A DNA stretch of 64,000 nucleotides, from NCBI RefSeq assembly GCF_900106045.1, contig NZ_LT629802.1, positions 5,704,001-5,768,000 of the forward strand, in the 5' to 3' direction. The stretch is from Pseudomonas mucidolens (GTDB lineage: Bacteria; Pseudomonadota; Gammaproteobacteria; Pseudomonadales; Pseudomonadaceae). The stretch's first letter is position 1. Every line of letters begins with the position of its first letter. Made by a program: the position numbers and the translations under genes. Of this stretch, positions 26,440 to 34,342 are shown in pieces. Under the pieces are notes generated by a model. The model saw only the letters and a list, made by a program, of their open reading frames with translations. It was not told where the DNA came from and did not search any database.

Positions 26440-26755
26440 GGGCAGTAGCTGAACGAACGTTCTCGCGCTCGGAGTTGACCTGCTAAAAAGCTCCTCAGTC
26501 TGATAATGGGCGCTGATAACCGAAGCTAAGGCGCGGAGAATGGGTCTGGTAATCCAAGACGACCGAATCTTTATCTTATCCGCACCATCTGCCGAGGTCT
26601 GAGGCGTCCCACTTCACTATCTATTGAGTTTTCTAAGCGCGAATTCCGAACCACGGTGACTTAACCAAGCGCTTACTAAAGCCTTGCAAATGAGCGTGGT
26701 TTTGAGGAGCACGGGGGAGAATGGTGTGGTCAAGGTGTGTCTGCCGGACGCTTAC
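26440..26755. other. Right end of the IS66 element, no gene
   Basis: This 316-base noncoding stretch between the NmrA-like gene and the right inverted repeat ends in gtgtctgccggacgcttac. Nothing else is recognisable in it. Confidence 0.5.
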
Positions 26756-26763
26756 GTTGGAAA

Positions 26764-27245
26764 CGGCACTGGCCTGCGTTGCAGGTGTCGGAATCACGTT
26801 TGGAATGTGGTGGGTGTATTCCATTCTGCCGTCGGCTAACGTGTTGCACGCGTATCGCTCACGCGCTTTCGTATGGAGCTATGGCCAAATACTGATCATC
26901 GCCTCCATTGTTGCAACGGGTGAGGGACTGGACGTCGCAGCGAACTTTATCGAGAACAAAGCACACATTGGAGTGCTCCCCGCTCTGCTCGCCACAGCCA
27001 TTCCGCTTGCGATCTTTCTTGGGTTAATTTACGCGCTTCATTATTTTCTAGTGCGCCACTTTGACCTACTGCACGTATGGCTCTTGCTAGCGACCGTTGT
27101 GGTCATCGCGATTGCGATTGGCGCAGCTATGTTGGGCATGAGTATCGTAGTGTGCCTGGTCGTGCTCATGTTCGCGCCGATCATCACGGTGGTAGGTTAC
27201 GAGGTTCTAGGACATCGTCATCAGGGTGAAATGCTTACTCACTGA
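26764..27245 (+). pseudogene. Low-temperature-requirement A family membrane protein, 3' part
   Basis: The remaining half of the split gene begins after the second gttggaaa copy (26756-26763). Its frame (ETALACVAGVGITFGMWWVY, then SYGQILIIASIVATGEGLDVA) continues the left half exactly and contains four further hydrophobic helices before ending in LGHRHQGEMLTH. An open frame begins at 26721 inside the element, but that start is an artefact of the insertion. Confidence 0.85.
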
Positions 27246-27380
27246 CGATCTACTGCTTCTATATATGTCGGATTTACCGAAAGTAGGTGCTGAATAGTAT
27301 CTTCACGGCTGCGCGGAGCGATGAGTGTTCTCTACGAACCCAGGCCCCATTCTGCGTCAGAAGACTCAAAAAAAAACTGA

Positions 27381-27406
27381 GGGGCTAGCCCATTTACTGG
27401 GTTAGC
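27381..27406. terminator. Terminator-like hairpin between ltrA and the lipoprotein gene
   Basis: The stem gctagccca (27384-27392) pairs with tgggttagc (27398-27406) with one G-T pair. An A-run upstream (27368-27376) becomes a T-run on the minus strand, so it best serves the converging minus-strand genes. Confidence 0.55.
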
Positions 27407-27460
27407 TCTTCAGGCTTTTTGAATTGTTATTCGGGCTCGTCCTACCGTAATTCTTGAATG

Positions 27461-27718
27461 TTACTCTTTGCTACAGAAGTTCTTAGCTTCTATTACGTCT
27501 TGAATCAGGTTTCCCCATCTACTTTGCTGAAGCTCCGTCGGTGAGTACTTCTTCTCCAAATTTCTGAAAATACATTGGCAAACGGCTTTGGTCCCTCCGC
27601 TGTGTACGCAGCCAGAAAGGAATTCGCCTCTGGCGTGCGAATTCTCATCGGAACAACCCGCTAGAATTACCAATGTAATGATCGCGCTGAGTTTCACTGG
27701 TAGGCAGACTTTGAGCAT
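27461..27718 (-). CDS. Small predicted lipoprotein
   Basis: This 85-residue protein has a lipobox VILAGC at the end of a hydrophobic leader, then a short cysteine-rich domain (CVHSGGTKAVCQCIF) with about four further cysteines that could form disulfides. The pattern resembles small extracytoplasmic proteins with a paired-cysteine helix. I chose the start that overlaps the upstream gene's stop by 4 bases (ATGA), because longer versions lack a signal at the N-terminus. It sits after two other envelope proteins on the same strand. Function unknown. Confidence 0.6.
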   Translation of the reverse strand: MLKVCLPVKLSAIITLVILAGCSDENSHARGEFLSGCVHSGGTKAVCQCIFRNLEKKYSPTELQQSRWGNLIQDVIEAKNFCSKE

Positions 27719-28095
27719 CAGCGCAGCACCATGGCACCACCGAAGAATACGCCCACACACAAGCCAAGCACTTGCGGACCAACCGCCCAAAACACCTTGA
27801 TCCAAATTAGGCTCAGGATGCCACCATTGGTGAAGACTGCATCTGGATGAGCGAATTTACGGATCGCATCACCGGCCATGGCACCCAGCCAGCCCAAAAT
27901 CGCGCCGACCAGAACGGCCACGCATTTAGCAAACCAGCCTGCGCTCAATACCATGGACGAGGTATTGAAGGTCACACTCACTATTGCAAACACCGCCGCT
28001 GCTACACCCCAGCCAATCATGGCTGGGCTGACGCTGCTTGTACTACGGTCTTCTTCGTTGACGCCGCTCTGTGGGTTTTCGCCTTGTTGAGACAC
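27718..28095 (-). CDS. Hypothetical inner-membrane protein
   Basis: This 125-residue protein has a hydrophilic N-terminus of about 25 residues rich in Gln, Asn, Glu and Ser, then three hydrophobic segments (IGWGVAAAVFAIVSVTF, a CVAVLVGAILGWLGAMAG stretch, and IWIKVFWAVGPQVLGLCVGV). There is no recognisable family motif. The stop overlaps the lipoprotein start. With its neighbours it forms a three-gene envelope group (28581 to 27461), all on the minus strand. Function unknown. Confidence 0.6.
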   Translation of the reverse strand: MSQQGENPQSGVNEEDRSTSSVSPAMIGWGVAAAVFAIVSVTFNTSSMVLSAGWFAKCVAVLVGAILGWLGAMAGDAIRKFAHPDAVFTNGGILSLIWIKVFWAVGPQVLGLCVGVFFGGAMVLR

Positions 28096-28128
28096 GTGAT
28101 TCTCCTTTTGTGATGATTGGCGGATCAG

Positions 28129-28581
28129 TTACCAGGCAGCCAAGCAGCTGTTGTTTTCGTCGTTCAGAGCTGGCAATACCGCCTTAAGGTTCTCAGTGGG
28201 TAGGTTGAAGACTTTGCCTTGAGCGCTGAACTGCAACCGATTGGCGTTGCGCAAGGCCCCCCAGAACTCATGAGTGAAGATGCTGCTGCAGGCACGACAG
28301 TCTGTGTAAAACGGGTTATGGAAGGTTTTTCCATCCACGATGAGGTCAAAACCTCGTCCGTCTTCTGAGCTATACCCCCGGCCATTTACGGTGGCGCTGG
28401 CTGAGACATAGCGGTCGTCATCACTGGGGCATGCAATCACTAATTCGTTGCCGTTACCGTCGTCGACGGCATATTCGGTGGTGCCCATCGCCCAGCCCGT
28501 GGTCCAGGTATTGGTTCCGGCAGAGGCGCTGTTCGCGGCCAGGCAGCTAAACGCCACCATCAGTAGGGTTTTCGTATTCAT
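28129..28581 (-). CDS. Hypothetical exported protein
   Basis: This 150-residue protein has a clear signal peptide (MNTKTLLMVAFSCLAANSASA, cleavage after ASA). The mature part has about four cysteines (IACPSDDD, DCRACSSIF, NSCLAAW) and is predicted to be mainly beta, perhaps disulfide-stabilised. I do not recognise a family. It is 33 bases upstream of the membrane protein gene and probably cotranscribed. The divergent XRE regulator gene starts 136 bases away, so that gap probably holds the promoters of both. Confidence 0.6.
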   Translation of the reverse strand: MNTKTLLMVAFSCLAANSASAGTNTWTTGWAMGTTEYAVDDGNGNELVIACPSDDDRYVSASATVNGRGYSSEDGRGFDLIVDGKTFHNPFYTDCRACSSIFTHEFWGALRNANRLQFSAQGKVFNLPTENLKAVLPALNDENNSCLAAW

Positions 28582-28716
28582 GGATGTTCCTTATCGAGTG
28601 GTGTTGATATGTGACTTTAAGATGAATAACAACCTTTTAGGGTGATTTTCAACTTTTAATGTTCTTCATGTCAATGAGGTGATGCCCAACCATCTAGGTT
28701 GAGATGGGAGAGCAAC

Positions 28717-29061
28717 GTGGCTGAAATTGATCAGAAGCAATTGGCGGGCACCGTAGGGCGCGCCATATCGAAACAGCGGGTGCGTAGCGGACTAACACAG
28801 GAGGCTGTTGCGGAGCGCTTGGGCGTGGGGAACGAGGCGGTTTCTCGTATCGAGCGAGGGGTCGTGATGCCGAATATCACTCGGCTTTTGGAGTTCGCCG
28901 ACATCTTTGGCTGCGAGGCGGCTGAGCTACTGAGTGAGGTGAGCCCACTCGTTGATGACCAGGCCAGTCGGATCAACCATTTATTGGTGTCCTTGGATCA
29001 GTCCGATAGAGAGCTGGTGGTCGAATTGGTCGAGCGTTTAGTCAACCGACTGAAAACGTGA
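28717..29061 (+). CDS. XRE-family transcriptional regulator
   Basis: This 114-residue protein has a Cro/CI-type helix-turn-helix at about residues 12-66 (ISKQRVRSGLTQEAVAERLG, VGNEAVSRIERGV, then LLEFADIFGCEAAELLS). The C-terminal 45 residues form a short helical tail. I prefer the GTG at 28717, preceded by GGGAGAGCAAC, over a TTG 18 bases earlier. It is divergent from the three envelope genes and may regulate them, or the island. The stop is adjacent to the stop of the converging gene at 29062. Confidence 0.8.
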   Translation: MAEIDQKQLAGTVGRAISKQRVRSGLTQEAVAERLGVGNEAVSRIERGVVMPNITRLLEFADIFGCEAAELLSEVSPLVDDQASRINHLLVSLDQSDRELVVELVERLVNRLKT

Positions 29062-29376
29062 TCATGGGGAGATTGCATCGAAGCGGGCGCCACAAGGCAG
29101 ATACAAACAGGTAAATTCGCCGAACTGATATTTTTGCATATCCTGAATAAACGTGTCACTGGCGCGCAGAGCGGAGGCGGTGTTCGCCACAGCAGCAGTC
29201 ATGGTTTGCAGAAACCACGCCATCGGCTCCACTGGGTGTGGGTTCTTGGTGGAGGGTTGGGGGGGGCGCCATTCACGGGCGAAGCCATTTAGCACCGTAA
29301 AGAGCTGAACGATCGCCTTGGCGTTGTCCTGGCTAAGGACGGCTGAAGACTCACAAATCAAACAGTGTGGGTTCAT
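29062..29376 (-). CDS. Hypothetical small protein
   Basis: This 104-residue protein opens with CLICESSAV (a CxxC pair) and is otherwise a helical soluble sequence without known motif. Related short proteins appear beside XRE genes on Pseudomonas islands. The frame is free of overlaps with any better candidate. Function unknown. Confidence 0.45.
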   Translation of the reverse strand: MNPHCLICESSAVLSQDNAKAIVQLFTVLNGFAREWRPPQPSTKNPHPVEPMAWFLQTMTAAVANTASALRASDTFIQDMQKYQFGEFTCLYLPCGARFDAISP

Positions 29377-29430
29377 ACGGGATCTCTAATCTGGAGAGTG
29401 AATGCAGTGTTGAGCACGCCGCCGTGGGCA

Positions 29431-29619
29431 TCAAACGGTCGCGGGGTTATGCCTGCGAAGTTGTCTCAGGACGATGACCAGTAGAGCGCAAGCCAGCACA
29501 ACGGCGAACAACAGGGGTGGAAAGCGCAACATCAGGCAGAGGGTCGTTACCACGACGCTGCTACCAGCGAGCAGGCAAATGAACATGAACAGCGTGAGAA
29601 AAAATCGAAGTACTGACAT
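29431..29619 (-). CDS. Small membrane protein
   Basis: These 62 residues make up two hydrophobic helices (FFLTLFMFICLLAGSSVVVTT in part and FAVVLACALLVIVL) and a short basic tail QLRRHNPATV. It starts at an ATG after AGGAAAAACGTCC. No family is recognised. It is one of several small orphan genes in this part of the island. Confidence 0.5.
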   Translation of the reverse strand: MSVLRFFLTLFMFICLLAGSSVVVTTLCLMLRFPPLLFAVVLACALLVIVLRQLRRHNPATV

Positions 29620-29769
29620 GGACGTTTTTCCTGTAATAGGACGTTTAAAGTGTGAGTGACGGAGGGGAGGTATTTGCTGGATTGGATCTCTAGAGATAGC
29701 TGTGTTCCGGGTTGCCAGCGGTATCGCTCGCGTTGAGTTTGTGCAGGTTTATGAGCGTTGTTCTTTAGC

Positions 29770-30738
29770 TTACGCCACGAGTTGCAGCGCAGCATTCAGC
29801 GCTTTCTGTTTGATCACCGCCCCTTGGCCAAACCAGGCGGAATCCATTCGATACTCCGAGCTTCGGGCTCGTCGCTCGTGATCCACGTACTCCGTTACCG
29901 CGTTCAGCAAACCCCAGGCGGTATCGCGCGCGGACAGTAGATCAGCACCTCGACCTTTTCCTTCGTACAGGCTTTGCACCTTCTCCATTGCTCGTTTGTT
30001 GGGCAGTACTTCGGGGATGGGGGCGTGCGCGCTGGTGTCGCACAGTACGTCCATAAAGAAACCTAGGGCCTCTTTGGTCTGAACTCTGCGTTCGGCGAGG
30101 ATGTGCATCCGATACATGAACTCGTCCCATTGCGAGACGGCGATGCCCAGTTGCTTTTTGACCGTTCGAGGATCAAAGCGCGTGCTGTGCGGCACCTTGA
30201 TGGCATGAGTGGCGCCGTTGAGAGAAATGCTCAAGGTGTTGTTGCAAACCACCCGCACTGTGGTGGGAGTAGCGGTAGTCGCCAGTGTGCCGTCACAGGA
30301 GGTTGCTAGCAGCAGATAGCCATGGACCTGATCATTGCCCTTCAGCGTTGCAGCCTGACCAGTTCTGGCAAGAGCCCAGAACTTGCGTCCACCTTTGAGC
30401 ACGCCAGCGGTTTCCAGTTCGTAGCCTGAGAACTCCGTCAGGTCTCGGTAAAACTCCAGCACCTCACGGGGTTGCACGACCTGATAACGATTGGAGACCA
30501 CTGACAACGGTGCTTTGGTGTCTGATCGATACAGCACTTTTTGTTCCGGGAACGTGTGAATGCTGCCCAAGTGACCGGTAGCCTCGGCTTTGAAATGAAC
30601 CGGACTGTCCTGAATCTGCCAATTCATGCCCGCTTCTTGCTGCCAGACTTCCAGCGGTTGTTTTTCGGTAAGGCGACTGCCCAAGCCGTGCCAAGGAGTA
30701 GCACCAACGTAAGCCATTTGTTCAACGAGGTGAGCCAT
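29770..30738 (-). CDS. DUF932 / phage-plasmid-like protein (TIGR03299 type)
   Basis: This 322-residue protein has the DUF932 pattern: MAHLVEQMAYVGATPWHGLG at the start, VLYRSDTKAPLSVVSNRYQVVQP, TEFSGYELETAGVLKGGRKFWALA and RVVCNNTLS. Such proteins are common on plasmids, phages and islands; their role is unknown but they are often near replication or recombination genes. I chose the MAHLVEQ start, 18 codons inside a longer frame, since relatives begin there. This supports a plasmid or phage origin for the right part of the island. Confidence 0.8.
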   Translation of the reverse strand: MAHLVEQMAYVGATPWHGLGSRLTEKQPLEVWQQEAGMNWQIQDSPVHFKAEATGHLGSIHTFPEQKVLYRSDTKAPLSVVSNRYQVVQPREVLEFYRDLTEFSGYELETAGVLKGGRKFWALARTGQAATLKGNDQVHGYLLLATSCDGTLATTATPTTVRVVCNNTLSISLNGATHAIKVPHSTRFDPRTVKKQLGIAVSQWDEFMYRMHILAERRVQTKEALGFFMDVLCDTSAHAPIPEVLPNKRAMEKVQSLYEGKGRGADLLSARDTAWGLLNAVTEYVDHERRARSSEYRMDSAWFGQGAVIKQKALNAALQLVA

Positions 30739-30824
30739 GGGAAAGATTCCTTTGAGTGCATGTCGGCATAAGTGCTGCACAGAGCGCAGCACGATCCGGG
30801 TTTAATGTTGAGGAAAGAGGGGAT

Positions 30825-31154
30825 TTATGTAGGCAGGTTGAAGCGATGCCCGCAGACCAAGCAGTGGTTATTAGCCAATACATGGCGATCCAGTTTTTCG
30901 CCGAGCTGGGCGCCAATGGCACAACCACCTACACCGCCACCGAGTCCGCCAAGCAGGGCGCCCGAGACTGTACCGATGGTGATGCCGAGCGGTCCGGCAA
31001 GCGCGCCGACAGTGGCGCCTATTTGGCTACCCGTGAGTACGGTACTCGCTCCTCGCGCAGCACCGCCTACGGCACCAACACTGGCCCCGATCGTCATGGC
31101 TGTTCTGAGGAAAGCAATCTCTTTGGAGTTACAGCGAGGGCACTGAAATGACAT
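30825..31154 (-). CDS. Zinc-ribbon protein with a glycine-zipper membrane segment
   Basis: This 109-residue protein has a CPRCNSKE pair at the N-terminus and a CLVCGHRF pair at the C-terminus, together a split zinc ribbon. Between them lies an alanine/glycine-rich stretch (GASVGAVGGAARGAS, GALLGGLGGGVGG) of the glycine-zipper type that may insert in a membrane. I chose MSFQCPRC as the start; five more codons are possible. Such proteins are frequent on pseudomonad islands. Function unknown. Confidence 0.55.
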   Translation of the reverse strand: MSFQCPRCNSKEIAFLRTAMTIGASVGAVGGAARGASTVLTGSQIGATVGALAGPLGITIGTVSGALLGGLGGGVGGCAIGAQLGEKLDRHVLANNHCLVCGHRFNLPT

Positions 31155-31744
31155 GGTTTTGGATTCCACGGTGGATGTTCAGTGTCGTGATATAGGCTTA
31201 AAAACCGTTCTAATTTTCGGGGAAGAGCAGGTGTGCACCTTGTGGCGGTGCCAAAAACCGGCAATTTTCTGTAAATGCTATACGGAGTTAGTTCCTGCTG
31301 AAAAAGACTCCAGTGCTCGATGTGCAGAGTTAGTTCTTTGCTCGCCTTTGCGGCGCTTTTTGGCTGCATTTTCGGCTGGAGTGGTTCGCTGGGGAAAAAC
31401 TACCCGGATGCGTTATGGCATACGCACCGGCCCACATTAAGTCATCCACCTGAAAGATCAGAACAGCCCCCATAAAGCTGAGCAGTGCCTGGATGCACGA
31501 GAAGCTGCTGAGTGTCCGGGGTAGCTCAAGGCATGTCAGGGGCCCAGAGACCCACGATAAAGGTGACCTATCGTCGTTGCAAGCAGCAGGCCGGTATACG
31601 ACTTCTACAGCGAAGCACTTGCTCAGCTTGAATCAGAAAATCTATCCCGGGCTCAGGAAAAAAATACTCGTCGCTGCCGACCTTTTTGTTGGATTGAGAG
31701 AGATTTAAAGTTCGATCACTCCCAAGCCAACAGCGAGAAGGCAA
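31155..31744. other. Spacer without a supportable gene
   Basis: This 590-base stretch has open frames on both strands (up to about 95 codons), but none with a ribosome site or a recognisable product. It probably carries the promoter of the alpA-like gene. Confidence 0.4.
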
Positions 31745-31976
31745 GTGACAAATTCAACATCTGTTCCCTACCCGAGAATTTTACGTCTCAAGCAGTTGAG
31801 CGAACGCATAGGTCTAGGCCGGTCAACGATCTATGACCGCATGGACGCCCAGTCACCAAGGTACGACGCTACGTTTCCAAAACCGATCAAATTGGGGGGC
31901 CGCGGCTATCGGCTGGATTGACTCCGAAATCACCACCTGGATTGAGCGGCGAATGTCTGCCAAGGAGGCGCGCTGA
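31745..31976 (+). pseudogene. AlpA-family regulator with a one-base frameshift
   Basis: GTG at 31745 follows AGAAGGCAA and starts an AlpA sequence: RILRLKQLSERIGLGRSTIY, then FPKPIKLGGR. At about 31895-31902 (ggggggccgcggc) one extra G puts a stop at RLD*. Removing one G gives AIGWIDSEITTWIERRMSA and a normal end at 31976, 77 residues in all. AlpA proteins are small MerR-like regulators of excision and satellite or prophage genes. Its loss could lock the island in place. A sequencing error in the G-run cannot be excluded. Confidence 0.75.
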
Positions 31977-32358
31977 GTATTGAGCTGGAGCGTTATTAAG
32001 TTGTAGGGCTGAAAAAGCCTTAGCTGTTTTGTGTCGAGATCTCGCACTAACTTCGTATATAAAGTTCTCTCCTGTTTAGATTGAAAGGCCCGTTGTCGGT
32101 AGTGCTTTGGTTAGGGCTTTGTCGCGCTATTATTTCTGGTTTATATGTTATTAGTAGTGCATTGATAGTGTTGTTAATGGTGTCGTTAATAGGTAGGTGT
32201 TGTCATGTCTTAATGACAACCTATGACTGTTGATGTGCATGAGTATGTGAGTAGGAGGTATGTATAGACAAACGAAGTGGATGGGGTTGTTCAGTAATCA
32301 AGTAGGTCGGTAACTTCAATTGATTAACGAGTGTCTGGAGAGATGATGGTGTGCGCTT
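31977..32358. other. AT-rich spacer with a hairpin, upstream of the Rep-like gene
   Basis: This 382-base stretch is noticeably AT-richer than its surroundings. It contains a hairpin with arms gttgtcat (32199-32206) and atgacaac (32213-32220), preceded by short GTTAAT direct repeats near 32173 and 32185. It may hold the promoter, or a replication origin used by the next gene's product; that is speculation. No gene is seen. Confidence 0.4.
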
Positions 32359-33429
32359 ATGAGTGTTGACACTGAGGAGCGCTATACGGCGCTCGTGAGT
32401 AAGTTTGACTTGCACGTGGCAGATGTTGGTCAGGTAGGAGCTGTAGATGGAGGATTGATCTGTATATTGAAAGAGGCTTCTTTCTGTGTAGGAAGGCTAG
32501 TAAAGTCGCAAGGAGACGCATTCAGACTAACTGCAACAGATGAGTACGGTTACGCAGGGCTTGAAAGCTGCACTGCAGGTAAATTGTTGATCAAGTTGGT
32601 AAGGCTACACATGCCAGATGATAACCGGTTCAACGCCCTTTATACGCTTGAGCCATATCTGGAGATGGCGATGGGTAAGGTTAAGGAGTTCGGTCTGTAC
32701 CAGCTCTGCACGTCCTGGAGCGCTACAGGGCCGGTGAGTGAAGTTGAAATGCTCATGAAGCATTTAAATGAGTGCGTGAATCAGATTCGTAAGAGTGTCA
32801 AGACCAAAGCTTTCCAGGCACGGCTCAACAGCTATCAGCGGTCGAGCAACAAAAACTACAAGGAGCTCACCGGGTACGTTGATGCTTTATTTGAGCGCTA
32901 CGCCAGGCTGCTGGTGCTGAGGGTTGATCTTTCCTACTCGAAAGAGAACTCCAAAACTACGCAGGCAGTTGCTAAGCAAGATCGAGAGCGTCTGTTCGGA
33001 AACGCGAGGTCGAACAAATTGTTTGCCGACATGGTGGGCCACATCTGGAAGCTGGAGCACGGGCCGGAGAAGGGCTTCCATTACCACATGATGTTTTTCT
33101 TTGATGGATCCAAGGTTCGAGAAGACGTGACCCTGGCTAGGCGGGTGGGTGAGTATTGGGCGGATGTAGTCACGAAAGGGCGTGGTCTGTATTTCAACTG
33201 CAATGCGAACAAGCACGCCTACAAGACCTGTGGGGTCGGAATGATCGACCATACTCAGTCCGCGTTACGTGAGGCTTTGCGAGGCGCGGTGATCTACCTC
33301 ACGAAAACGGACCTTTACATGAAGCTGCAAACTCAAGGCCGGGGTATGGGCAAAGGGTTAAGCCCTAGCCCCAAAGGCACCCGTGGTAGGCCAAGGGCTA
33401 TTTCGCCGCCAAGGGAGGGCAAGGCCTAG
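32359..33429 (+). CDS. Rep-like protein (inovirus Gp2 / YagK-YfjJ C-terminal family)
   Basis: This 356-residue protein of the YagK/YfjJ family is often annotated inovirus-type Gp2. The second half contains ARLLVLRVDLSYSKE, then KGFHYHMMFFFDG, a His-x-His motif like the metal site of HUH replication and relaxase proteins, then VIYLTKTD. The C-terminal tail is basic (RGRPRAISPPREGKA). Such genes accompany AlpA and an integrase in satellite-like islands, so it may nick DNA to start replication of the excised form. The ribosome site is weak. A catalytic tyrosine cannot be assigned by eye. Confidence 0.65.
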   Translation: MSVDTEERYTALVSKFDLHVADVGQVGAVDGGLICILKEASFCVGRLVKSQGDAFRLTATDEYGYAGLESCTAGKLLIKLVRLHMPDDNRFNALYTLEPYLEMAMGKVKEFGLYQLCTSWSATGPVSEVEMLMKHLNECVNQIRKSVKTKAFQARLNSYQRSSNKNYKELTGYVDALFERYARLLVLRVDLSYSKENSKTTQAVAKQDRERLFGNARSNKLFADMVGHIWKLEHGPEKGFHYHMMFFFDGSKVREDVTLARRVGEYWADVVTKGRGLYFNCNANKHAYKTCGVGMIDHTQSALREALRGAVIYLTKTDLYMKLQTQGRGMGKGLSPSPKGTRGRPRAISPPREGKA

Positions 33430-33510
33430 GGGCATCACAGCAGTAGGCCCTTAGAGGCGCTGAGGGGCAAATAGTCGATGACGAAAACTCAATAGTGTAA
33501 AGTCTAAAGT

Positions 33511-34230
33511 TCATCGTATTTTAACGCGCTTACTATTTTCCCAAGCCTGCTTAACGAGTTCGTCCTCACGTAGCCATACGGTCAGCCATTTCTCAATATT
33601 TGAGATCTGTAAAGTAGGGATTTTATTTTTTTCAATAAACTCTGCCAAGGGATCTTCAAGGTCGGAAACGGCTTTAACCTTGGTTGGCCACCCGTCCTCA
33701 GGTCGCCTATCCTTTAGTAGTCTTGCTGCCTCCTCTTTTACCAGCAGGGTAGATTTGTTTCGTCCTTGAGCATTTATAGAGTTCTGGTTTGAGCGATCAT
33801 CTACTTTCATTGCATTGAGGATGGCTGCAGATTTTTCTATGATCTCGCCGACCATCACACTGGCATAGTTGGTGAAAGCCCATGCCCGGGCACGGTTTTT
33901 TTGTGCCTCAGCGTCGCTCCCCAGTTCGAGGTACAGGCAGGCATATCTCACGTGATGTAGCAGTGTTTTGATTGCTTCACCCAGTTCTATGTCTTCGTTT
34001 TCCCATCGAGTCTCTAGTTCGGCTTGTAGTGCTGGATTGCCTGTGACTGCGCGGATGCCCTCTAGTAGTTGAATATAGTGATCGAGGTCAAGTAACGAAT
34101 CAAAAAAGTGATCTCGAAGCAGGCTGTGGTTTCTAGCAATTGCTTCAACAACTGTAGTGTTGCCTATGCTTTCATTCATACTTGCTGTGATTTGATGTGG
34201 TGGAAATAGTGGCTGAGTTGCTTTGGTCAT
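33511..34230 (-). CDS. Hypothetical island protein next to the integrase
   Basis: This 239-residue, mainly helical, charged protein has no known motif. The start MTKATQP is favoured by AAAGGACTGCACA before the ATG; the frame extends 25 codons further upstream without a better site. It lies 113 bases after the integrase gene on the same strand and may be cotranscribed with it. Genes in this position sometimes modulate excision, but nothing in the sequence shows that. Confidence 0.5.
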   Translation of the reverse strand: MTKATQPLFPPHQITASMNESIGNTTVVEAIARNHSLLRDHFFDSLLDLDHYIQLLEGIRAVTGNPALQAELETRWENEDIELGEAIKTLLHHVRYACLYLELGSDAEAQKNRARAWAFTNYASVMVGEIIEKSAAILNAMKVDDRSNQNSINAQGRNKSTLLVKEEAARLLKDRRPEDGWPTKVKAVSDLEDPLAEFIEKNKIPTLQISNIEKWLTVWLREDELVKQAWENSKRVKIR

Positions 34231-34342
34231 TGTGCAGTCCTTTGCGATGCTCATTGATACAGTGTCGAGGAATTCGTTAGTTTTTGTGGTTTTGGAGAGC
34301 AACATACTACTTTTACAAGTGATAGCGGGGGGCGAATCACGC

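Larger units (their letters stand above)
22541..26755. mobile_element. IS66-family transposon (4215 bp) carrying HxlR and NmrA-like cargo
   Basis: The left end reads gtaaccgtccgagcaacac. The right end, reverse complemented, reads gtaagcgtccggcagacac. These are imperfect terminal inverted repeats of about 20 bases. An 8-base target duplication flanks them and the split ltrA gene rejoins in frame across them, so the boundaries are firm. The left 2.4 kb is a standard tnpA-tnpB-tnpC set. The right 1.8 kb is cargo: a HxlR regulator divergent from a broken NmrA-like oxidoreductase. IS66 elements are usually about 2.5 kb without cargo. Confidence 0.85.

Noticed and set aside
31493-31708. 71-codon frame upstream of the alpA-like gene
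   Set aside because: Weak start, no motif; cannot be told from chance.
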